The position numbers and the translations under genes were made by a program. From the NCBI GenBank assembly GCA_009760855.2, contig WPIO01000070.1:417001-481000 (forward strand): DNA of 64,000 nucleotides, given 5' to 3'. This DNA comes from Cristatella mucedo. Lineage: Eukaryota > Bryozoa > Phylactolaemata > Cristatellidae. Positions 55,916 through 64,000 of the stretch are shown here, one piece after another (the first letter of the stretch is position 1; each line of letters starts with the position of its first letter). The notes under the pieces were generated by a model. That model saw only the letters and a list, made by a program, of their open reading frames with translations, had not been told where the DNA came from and searched no databases.

Positions 55916-56099
55916 CGCATGCGCGTGGGTGTTCGTGTATGCATGAGAGTGCTTTCCACTGTGATTCCTCCTTTAAGCTTAAGCAAGCCTCTCGGGGTGA
56001 GCAGAACGTAAGAAATGCAGAGAAATGAAGGACGACGAACGTTAAATGCGGATGCTAAATGCCTCTGTGCGCTTTCGTGCTCTATATGAGTTATAGGCG

Positions 56100-57900
56100 T
56101 AGCCCGAAGCTTCCAAAGTTTGCTAGGGAAACATCAGAAGGGCACCCTGAGAGTGGACGCAGCCAGCGAGGAGGTCCTTCCACACCACATGCCGCGCCGC
56201 GCCGCTCGGGTTCAGCTGACGAACGGTTGCTGGCGATCGCACCGAGGCCACCGGCAGCTGCACTGGGAGGCGACCGCAGCGACCCCGCAGCGACCCCCAA
56301 AGCCAGCGAAAGAACGGCGCTCCGATCATGAGGGCCGAGGACAAAAGCGCACTAGTGTTGCCCGTCAGCGTTGCCGCCGCGGGGAGGCCAATCCCACCCC
56401 CACGTCGCCCACGTGACATGGAAATCAGGTTGCACCTGACGGGTGCACCGATGATGGCGCCTCGACCGGTGCAAGAGCACTTGCTAGGATGCCGAGGGGT
56501 GGCAGTGCAAGCGGGCGGCGGGGCGAAGGGGGGAGGGCTCGAAATTCGCAGTCGCCCCTGCAGTGCCGGCCGCAGCCGGACGCGCGCCCGCTGGCGGAAC
56601 AGTCTGCCGCGGATCAGTGCGATCGACCGCAATGCGGCGGCCGCCTACGAATGGTGCCGCCAGGCTCCGGCCGGAGCCGCCGGCCGGGCGTCCGGTGTCG
56701 CGTGCACTTAAGCGGCCAGCATCCGCTGTCGGCTCTAAATGTCACCTGGCTTCGCCCCAGTGGGCGCCGATTGCTTGAAAGGCCAGACCGGAGACGCTGC
56801 GGCAGACCGGAGACGCTGCAGCAGACCGGAGCGGCGGGAGCAGAAGAAGCAGACGAGCAGCGAACGGCAGAAGTAGGACCGCCGCCGCCGCCGCCGCCCG
56901 GGGCCTCTAGCGCGGCTCGGCGTCGGCGCACTACCCGAGCCGCCGCAGGCCGAAGACGTTCCTGCGAGAGAGAGATTGAGGGTTGCTCGGCTGGCGGCCC
57001 CCTCCCAAGCCCCTCCCCCTCCTCTGGCCTCCTCCCCGGCGGGCGTTCGGTGAGGGGAGGTGCATCTTGCACTCGAGGAGGGCGGTTCGTGCCGGTAGAG
57101 CCGGCAACGAGTCGGAGAAAGACGGGCGTCCGCCATAGCTTCGGAAGGCGAGGCTCGGCGCAGCGCGGCGTACTTACTCGTAGCCAGGCGCAGCGGCCCG
57201 TGGCAGCAAGCAGCAACAGCGCGAGGAGGGGCCCGTCGTCCAGCCGGCTGCACGGCCGCTCCGGAGTCTGGTGAGCCACCGCCAGGTGGCGCTAGGCGTC
57301 TCTGTCGGCTTGCGAGCCGAGCGAGCGGCGGCGGGTCTGTCCTAGCATCGAACCGCCTGCGGGAGGTAATAGCTTCCTGAGTGCGCCAGCCTACGTCACT
57401 AGATACCGTCGGGATGCCGCCCGCCGCGAGTGGTCTCTGAGCGTATCCGGCCGCGAAGGCCCGCAAAGCGGCACCCGGGAATCTCGCAAGGGGGCGGTCG
57501 CGCGGCGACCGCCAGCTGCCTACTGCCCCGCCTACTCTCTAATTGTACGGTGGTCTGCTCGCAGGCCGAACTAACCGCATGGTGGTGGCTGGGCTACGGG
57601 AGGCCCGGCAGGGCTCGCCTACGGCTTGTGGCGTCGTTGAGAGTAAGAGCCTCGCGGTGAACAATCGGCAAGAGCGCTTTGGCCAACATGTAGCTACGGT
57701 CGCGCTGGCAGCGACGGGAACTCCTGCAAACGCTGCGTCACGTAAACCGACACAGGCGGCGGATGCGTGGCGGACCAACCCACGGTGGAAGTAGCGCCTC
57801 GAAGCTGGGTAGAACTAACTGGAACTAGCGCCTCGAAGCGAGTGGCAGAGGCTGCGCCGACGCACGCGGGAACGGCTGCGCTAGCGAGGCAGAGATAAAG
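56100..57900. promoter_or_regulatory. CpG-rich tract, possible promoter/first-exon region
   Basis: Strikingly GC- and CpG-rich compared with the rest of the window, free of LINE and SINE signatures. Open frames up to 261 codons exist on both strands at once (56489-57274 +, 56735-57466 -), as expected in high-GC DNA with few stops, and all are low complexity. I therefore call none of them. Its position upstream of gene B on the - strand makes it a candidate promoter or 5' UTR area, equally possible for a gene to the right. Confidence 0.45.
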
Positions 57901-58584
57901 AACGCCCACACCTTTAATTGCGAGTTCACACCTTTAACGCGAAGATCTACACAGCACAGCACAGCCAAAGAAAGCCGCATTCTGTACCAGGATGAGGCAT
58001 AATATACATCTAAAGTGCATCGGTCTAGATACCTTTTTACGACGTCTACACCAAAGGTCACGACCCTTCGGTCGTAATGATCGTAGGGCAGGAAGCGGGA
58101 ATAGTCTCGAGCTAGTCATTGCCAGTCTGATTTAGCAAACCGGCGGTTCAGAAGGTAGGAGACGCTACTTGATAAGGTAAGAGGAACGCCGAGGAAGTGT
58201 TTAGAAAAGCCGTCTGGTCATGCCTCGTAGGGGAAGTCGTAGGAAGAAACGACGGTATCTGAGCACAGTTTTGCTGGAGCACGAACAGGGCATACTTAAT
58301 TGCAGCTCGACGTTTGGCGCCCAGATGGAGCGGTCAAATTAAGCGAATTAAAGTTCTAATCATGATCCTAGAGCAAATTATTTAACAAAAAACTGATTTG
58401 CTTTGATTTTAAAGTGGCATTCGGAAGTTACTGCTGATAAGTGCCAGACGTCTTACAAATTTATTATCATTATTATTATATATATATATTCTCCCTATGG
58501 CCCATGTCGAAGAAAAATCACACAATCGTGGCTCTAATTGGTGTGCCTGTGCAATTAAGCTCTAATTCTCGTTGATTATTTTCA
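57901..58584. other. No feature recognised
   Basis: An ATT/TA run at 58460-58490 may be the worn tail of a retroelement. Confidence 0.4.
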
Positions 58585-59570
58585 GCCTTGTTCTGCATCC
58601 GAGTCTGCACCTACTCCACTTCAGTCCGGATCGACTACATTCGAGCCTGTACGTCAGCTAATTTCCTCGAGTCTAATGACGGTAAGACGAGAACCATAGC
58701 AACGGCAAAGCCTAGTGCTACGATAAAGTCGGATGGCCTCGCCATCAAGATAGTTTCATTTGGCACAATGTCATCGATGCTTGCCCGAAGTCTGGGCTTC
58801 GAACTCTTCTTCTTATTCTTCAAAGTGACTCGCCATTAGATGAGTACGTTGCCTCCACAGCCACATCGACCTATTAACTACCGAGGAACACTGAAAAAAT
58901 GAGGGCTTTCTTAGGCAAGAATACGGTAGTCAAACTAGCGCACAAGCTTTCGACAGTTCTCGAAGATTTCCGAGGTTCCGTTTATTTAGGACTCCCGGCC
59001 AGTGGCTTTCATCGTCTGCACGTCATTAATATAAAAATATATAACTAATTTATATAGCGTCCTATGGCGCTTCACATATGCCACACGGCTCGAGCCCGCG
59101 ACCTCGGGAAGACCTTGGTCCGGACGAGCACCTTAACCACTCGGCCAAACGGGTCATTCATAGCTAGAAGCTCGCTCGTCCTTCTTCAACGGCGTAGCTG
59201 CCGCATTGCAGGACGTTTTTCTGAGCTGAACTGAAGCTCAAGTATTTCAAGTATTGAATCGACTTCTGGATCCACTCTTCGGCTCACGGCTCCCTTGATA
59301 CACTGAGGCTACTCTAGCTGTCCCTGACCTTGCTGTTCCGGTCCGCTGCTCGCGCCGCCAGTGCCTCGGCTGCGGCTGTCGTCTCGCACTCCTCTCACTA
59401 AATTAAAGTCTTTGGTGGTCGGACAGTCAGTTCCTCGAACGCACCGAATGTATTGAAGGCAGTCTTGGCTTTTGTCATCAGCTTCCTTGACTTTGAGTCA
59501 TTAAAGCTTCGGCTAAAAACGCACCTGTTCCGCTCAGATTTACCCATGAACGTTTTGTCTTGAGCGCTTT
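58585..59570 (+). mobile_element. LINE-C, decayed RT C-terminal part
   Basis: RACTSANFLESNDGKTRTIA corresponds to the LINE motif W..ANFLKLNDDKT, and SLKLRLKTHLFRSDLP near 59500-59550 to the usual ORF end KRNLKTHLFR. The sequence is distinct from LINE-A and LINE-B. Interrupted by a SINE-B at 59033-59152. Confidence 0.6.
59033..59152 (-). mobile_element. SINE-B nested in LINE-C
   Basis: taatttatatagcgtcctat with a deletion in the hairpin, ggcgcttcacatatgccaca, ggctcgagcccgcga, gagcaccttaaccactcggc. Confidence 0.82.
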
Positions 59571-59729
59571 GCTTTTTTATCTGTATAGGATTAGGTTCAG
59601 GCTATTTAACATAGTCTGACTAACTAGCGACGTTGAGCTGCTGCATGTTTGTCACAGTACGGTACGGCACTGCACTCACCAAGTTCCAATCTCAACGGAA
59701 TCCTCGCAGAAGAAGAAAAAACGTAAGCA

Positions 59730-59825
59730 TATATATACACATATATACATATATATGTGTGTGTGTTATATGTATATGTATATATATTATATATTTATAT
59801 TTATATATATATATGTATATTTTTA
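59730..59825. repeat. (TA)/(TATG) microsatellite
   Basis: TA-rich run with interspersed CA and TG. Confidence 0.9.
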
Positions 59826-59904
59826 TACAACGCAAAATAATGAACTTTCTCAAATCCTCAAAAACGGAAAGACGTGTCGCCGACACGAAACTGCACAAAT
59901 ACTG

Positions 59905-60040
59905 TCTTGGTCCAGTGGTTAAGGTGCTCGCCCCGCCCAAGGTCTGGCTGAGGTCGTGGGCTCGAGCCCCGAGGCATATGTGAAGCGCCTGAATTGAGAT
60001 CAAGTTCTCTTAGGGCGCTATAAAAATGAATTATATTTTA
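59905..60040 (+). mobile_element. SINE-B, well preserved
   Basis: cttggtccagtggttaaggt, B-box tgggctcgagccccg, gcgcctgaattgagatcaag, gggcgctataaaaatgaatt. Confidence 0.88.
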
Positions 60041-61730
60041 CATTTTTTTATGACACAGAGCATTGTTACCGTTCTACATTGCCAAAAAAAGATTCACCAT
60101 CGGGCACGTAGCGACAGTTGGCAACAGCTGCATTACTCGGTAGCTTAGACGCTGTTTCCATTGCGATGTCCTAGTAGTAAAGCAGCTGGTCCAGCATAAG
60201 AGCAGCTGCCCATCACCTTAGAATCTACTACCGGAGCAGTTTCGAGGCAAGCTACTAGACGCAGAGGCCACATTGGCTATAATTACCGGCTCAGGAAGAA
60301 GTTTCTCACATCTTTAGTCAAGACTAAGTAACTAGACACTTTCGCTTTACCAGCAGCCGAATCCATTCTCTCGTGTACAACCATCAAATTCAGCTTCTCA
60401 AAACGCACGTCGGCCTTTCCGATTTCAGCAAACAAAGCTTCGACCATGGTACATGCACCTGTCCTAAATCGGTCACTAATCGCTACTGACATCTTCAAGA
60501 TTAGAGGTAGTGAGTTCACTCCTGATGCCACCATTAGCAGGCTAAAATTTTCTTTTCCCAGCTATCTAAACTTTAGTTGCACTACAATGTAAGTAAGCAG
60601 CAGATTTTAGCTCCCACAGCCATGCTTTTTTGCTCCAAATTTCGCGTATGTGCGTCCAGAGCAAAAGAAATATCAACACTGTACACCGCTATACAGGCAG
60701 ACGCTCGCTAGCAGCGGGCAGGCTAACCCAAAGAGCTATTCTGGGTAGAGGTAAGTGAGCGCTCGTCTGCGATTCGCTCAAGTTCAGCACAGTGCTGCAG
60801 TGCAGTATTTGCCTTATTTAGCTCAACCGCCGCTCCTTAATTGGCCTAATTAATCCAGCCACTGGTTTGCTGCCTGAAGTTAGCTGCCCATGTACTGCGG
60901 CAGCGGTGGCCAGCCGAGCCGGAGACCAGCCGCTTCATCCATCGAGTCTTATTACGCGGCGGCGCCCCTCAACTCCGGCAGCGAGTGAGCGACGAGTGAG
61001 AGCCACCGACCGCCACTGCCTTCAATGAGTCACGTGTCACTGACCACCAACGAGCTAGCTTCCTGTATCCTGCGTCCGTTATTATTGCAGCAGAGATCGT
61101 GGAGAAATGTGCCAGCTGAAGGATATCACTCAGTAGGGCCAGCGCCAGCAGCAGCAGAAACTCGGGGCATGCTGGGTAGGTGAATATGATGCATCGTCTG
61201 ACGGCCATGATGCCACGCCAGACTGGCACGCCTCTTCTGTTTAGCACGATGCGATCTCACGACGACCTCGAGACTCCGGTGAAAACCGTCAAAATATGGA
61301 ACCGCGACATCTTAAGCTCCATCTTAAGCTAGAAGGCGCGTTAGTTAGAAGCAGGATGAAGGAGGAGTGAGGCGATTGAAATAAACACCCTTCACCTATC
61401 GGTCACTCGTTTCAGCCAGCGGTTTCTTTCAGCCAACAGTTTCTTTAAAGTCCGACATTGTAACGGAAATGCTACGGTTGCACGCCAAGCAGGCAGTTCT
61501 AATAATGCAGTTCTCCTGCATGCCAACCTCGGTTCATGTTTGCTGTTTAGCAAGTCAACACGCAAATGAAATATGAACGTACTAACGCCTTAAGTAAAGT
61601 AAAGACTAAGCTAAGTAGAATATAAGCTCAAGGTCGCTTGGGCACTTTTCCTAACCGCTGCACCTTGCCGTGCTCTTAAAGTAAGTAGTCGCTAAACTGC
61701 CCCATCGTCCGCCTCCTTTAGCTTTGAGGA
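60041..61730. other. No feature recognised
   Basis: Small frames on the - strand (60283-60534, 60969-61247) have no recognisable domain; the second is GC-rich and could be exonic but lacks support. Confidence 0.35.
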
Positions 61731-61732
61731 GC

Positions 61733-61842
61733 ATTTCCAATCTGGTGAGACTCGACCCGAGGTCTCGGGCTCGAGCTTCGCGGCGAACGTGAAGCACCCG
61801 GATAAAGACATGGTTCGCTTAGGGCGCTATAGAAATGAAGTG
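61733..61842 (+). mobile_element. SINE-B, partial
   Basis: gaggtctcgggctcgagctt, gaagcacccggataaagaca, agggcgctatagaaatgaag. Confidence 0.7.
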
Positions 61843-61992
61843 TCTCTAATGCTCTCGCCCTGCCACACTCCTGGTTCAAAGGCCACGCGCGCTCTCGCTT
61901 CGGGCGTTTCTCGGTCCATGTAAGCGCTGCGCCGGTCGAGCGGGGCCAGTCGAGCCGACGCGAGACGGACGAGGGAGAAGCTGGCTCAGCGG

Positions 61993-62060
61993 AGCACAGG
62001 TAGTGAGCACAGGTAGTGAGCACAGGTAGTGAGCACAGGTAGTGAGCACAGGTAGTGAGC
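61993..62060. repeat. Minisatellite, 13-bp unit, five copies
   Basis: gtgagcacaggta repeated. Each unit contains a CAG|GTAGTG donor-like word. It lies 90 bp upstream of a candidate start codon. Confidence 0.93.
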
Positions 62061-62149
62061 CGCACACGCGCCTCGACGCGCCCGGTAGCGAGCCGACGGT
62101 AGTGGAGTGCAGAGCAGTGCAGGAGGAGCACTTTCGCTCGCGCCTCAGC

Positions 62150-62207
62150 ATGGAAAGTCCACGTCGTTACAAGTGCTCGCTGTTCGGCGCTGCACCAATG
62201 CCCGCAG
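62150..62207 (+). CDS. Candidate first coding exon on + strand (tentative)
   Basis: ATG in good context (cagcATGG) begins MESPRRYKCSLFGAAPMPA and meets a donor GCAG|GTACGC at 62207-62208, phase 1. The region is GC-rich and CpG-rich, as first exons often are. No downstream exon was recognised in the remaining 1.8 kb, so the gene would continue outside the window. No similarity evidence; it may be chance. Confidence 0.2.
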
Positions 62208-62779
62208 GTACGCCGGCAGCAGCAGAAACACGTCGGTGACAAAGAGCGCTCATACCTTGACGCGTCAAGTTCGTATCGGTAACGTAGACAACTCTATTTT
62301 TGACAGCAGGGCACGATTACAGGCCAACAACAACAGCGGCCATAGCGGACAGCGGACGGCTCTTTGGCCTTGAGCTCAAATCATCTCTAATGCCAGTGCC
62401 GAATCATGAATCACAACTGCCCGCACATCTCATTGCGCCGGCTTTTGATAAGGCCTCTGCCACAGATTGTAGCATAATTGCGAATAATAGTTACAGCTAC
62501 AATCCGGCTGGTTAAGCTAGCGCCGCCGTTTCAGCATCCATAGCGTAGACGGAGCCGCAGACGGCTACAAACTTCAAGTGAAGCATTTGTAGAGTAGACT
62601 AAAAGGCTGATTCACTAAGTCTTCGGAGCGTTGCTTCCAGGAATCTCTCCGGAAGGTACGATTAGGACTAGTGGGGGCTCGGGAGCCGTTCTGGATGGAG
62701 CCATTTTGGGGGCCCCTATAGAGTTCCATTTCTGCATCTGTCTGTCTCTTGGGCTCAACTGCATTTTCTGAAAAAATAT
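62208..62779. other. No feature recognised
   Basis: No repeat or exon recognised. Confidence 0.35.
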
Positions 62780-62947
62780 GAAAATATAATTCATTTATTT
62801 AGCGCCACGAGAGAACTTAATCTCTATTCAGGAGCTTCACATATGCCGCGTGGCTCGAGCCCACGGCCTGGTAATCAAATATATGAAATACATTAACCCT
62901 GACCTTGGTCGAAATGAGCACATTTACCGCTGGGCCAAACTATCACG
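62780..62947 (-). mobile_element. SINE-B, insertion-bearing subfamily
   Basis: ataattcatttatttagcgc, gagcttcacatatgccgcgt, ggctcgagcccacgg, the extra aatcaaatatatgaaatac segment, gctgggccaaacta. Confidence 0.85.
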
Positions 62948-63309
62948 GCAACCAATCCTAAAACAAATATTTAACGATTAAACCCTCTCTGTGACTTGAC
63001 AAAATGTCACACTTAGAGGCGTCAAACGTAGCAAGTAAATCCTAGTATTACCAAAGTCTTCCGGTCTGACCACTTACAACATCTCATTTTCTCTGCATTC
63101 TGTCTCACTAACAATATCAAAATCTGGCAGTAAATTAAGAAAACCTTAAGGCCCTTGACATTGCTATTATGCACAACACGCTATTTTCGACACCACTTTT
63201 GCTCAATCATCCACCCAATCTCTCCTCAGTGAAATACTGTGATTCGATCTGATGCACTAGATGAGCTGCAAGACTAGCTGAAAAATCTCAAAGGTTCGAC
63301 CAGGTTTCT
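62948..63309. other. No feature recognised; possibly LINE-B upstream
   Basis: Leads without a clear border into LINE-B. Confidence 0.3.
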
Positions 63310-63692
63310 CCTTTGCTATGAGAGCTAGGATGGCTACCGGTTGATCAGGAGATACAGAGCCAAGTTCTTACGCTGACCCACAAGGCTCGGCACGGCTTGG
63401 CTCCTTTTTACCCACAAGGCTGCACGGCTGCATCCGTTTCTGCTTCCTCGTGCACTCAGGTCCTGATTGTGTGGACAAAAATTAGCTGTCCCATTCCTCC
63501 GCTTAAAGACCGTTGGCGACAGAAGCTTTTGCTCTGCAGGTCCTAGACTGTAAGACTCATTTCCATAATTCCCATGCAACGAAATTTGATTTCTGGCTGC
63601 CTACGAAGGCACATCTTTTCCAGCCATCCTTAGCGTTAGCGGTCCTTAGCTGCTACTTCCATGTTACTCACTACTTCAACTGGCCTCCTGAA
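63310..63692 (+). mobile_element. LINE-B 3' region
   Basis: gctaccggttgatcaggaga, ccgttggcgacagaagcttt, gctctgcaggtcctagactg and gctgctacttccatgttact match 35150-35480 in order. Frames are broken. Confidence 0.8.
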
Positions 63693-63842
63693 TCAGCTAT
63701 TTGCATGCAGACCCTATGCAGGTCACCTCTAACCATATTATTCTTGTTGACGTTGAGTGAGCATGCTACCATTAATCATTCAATCGTAGAAAGAGTAAGT
63801 TCTCTGAGGGTCCACATTTATTATTATAATATTATTATTGAG
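63693..63842 (+). mobile_element. LINE-A 3' UTR and tail, fused to LINE-B
   Basis: gcatgcagaccctatgcagg, gcatgctaccattaatcatt, a shortened hairpin gaaagagtaagttctctgag, then ATT run. It begins where LINE-B stops. Confidence 0.8.
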
Positions 63843-64000
63843 TTTGCTTCTCTGGCTAATCACAACCCACGCCTTCACCCAGACGCCCTATGGTTGGCTA
63901 CTGGCAGTAACCAAGCTGGGAGTAACCACTTTTCGTTTGCTTTTAATCGCGTACAAATGATACAGACCACCTCTCGATAAACCGGCATACGAGGAGGACT

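Noticed and set aside
56489-57466. Frames of 221-261 codons on both strands
   Set aside because: High GC leaves few stops in all frames; sequences are Arg/Pro/Gly-rich without domains and overlap each other.

Overview
This is nuclear DNA from a multicellular animal. It has split genes with GT-AG introns, several families of non-LTR retrotransposons (LINEs), tRNA-derived SINEs, many microsatellites and almost no long open frames. The recognisable host genes are nuclear receptors. Their DNA-binding domain carries the P-box CESCKA, which is typical of the HR96/DAF-12 (NR1J-like) group of invertebrates, so an invertebrate bilaterian, probably a protostome, is the best guess. The phylum cannot be fixed from the sequence.

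Two related nuclear receptor genes lie tail to tail. Gene A enters from the left on the + strand and only its last ligand-binding-domain (LBD) exon is present (2-487). Gene B is on the - strand. Five phase-consistent exons can be rebuilt: zinc finger I at 29091-29280, zinc finger II at 23851-23968, the basic hinge at 20379-20686, a low-complexity hinge plus LBD helix-1-like exon at 18536-18860, and the main LBD with stop at 9179-9861. Joined, they give 540 residues, missing only the N-terminus. The 5' exon is not proven. A GC-rich, CpG-rich tract at about 55-58 kb contains a plausible start exon with a good donor (55138-55170), which would make gene B about 46 kb long.

The rest is mostly repeats. 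LINE-A is a CR1/L2-like element with more than twenty 5'-truncated copies on both strands. The fullest are at 5094-6060, 24613-26153, 39062-40325, 49265-51265 and 52463-53960. Its 3' end is a hairpin (gcgcct...agggcgc) followed by (ATT)n. LINE-B (34225-35660; 12640-13075; 63310-63690) and LINE-C (58585-59570) are older, broken elements. SINE-A and SINE-B both have tRNA-like A and B boxes. SINE-B ends in a hairpin close to that of LINE-A, so LINE-A is its likely mobilising partner. A third, unclassified repeat (R3) occurs at 3424-3990, 29785-30215 and 31735-31945.

Long (GA)n microsatellites have grown at the same place inside four LINE-A 3' hairpins. Minisatellites with units of 13 to 78 bp are frequent, and one starts 79 bp inside the intron after zinc finger I. 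A near-perfect palindrome with 64-bp arms lies at 16535-16692. I found no bacterial-type operon, CRISPR array, rRNA gene or intact tRNA gene.
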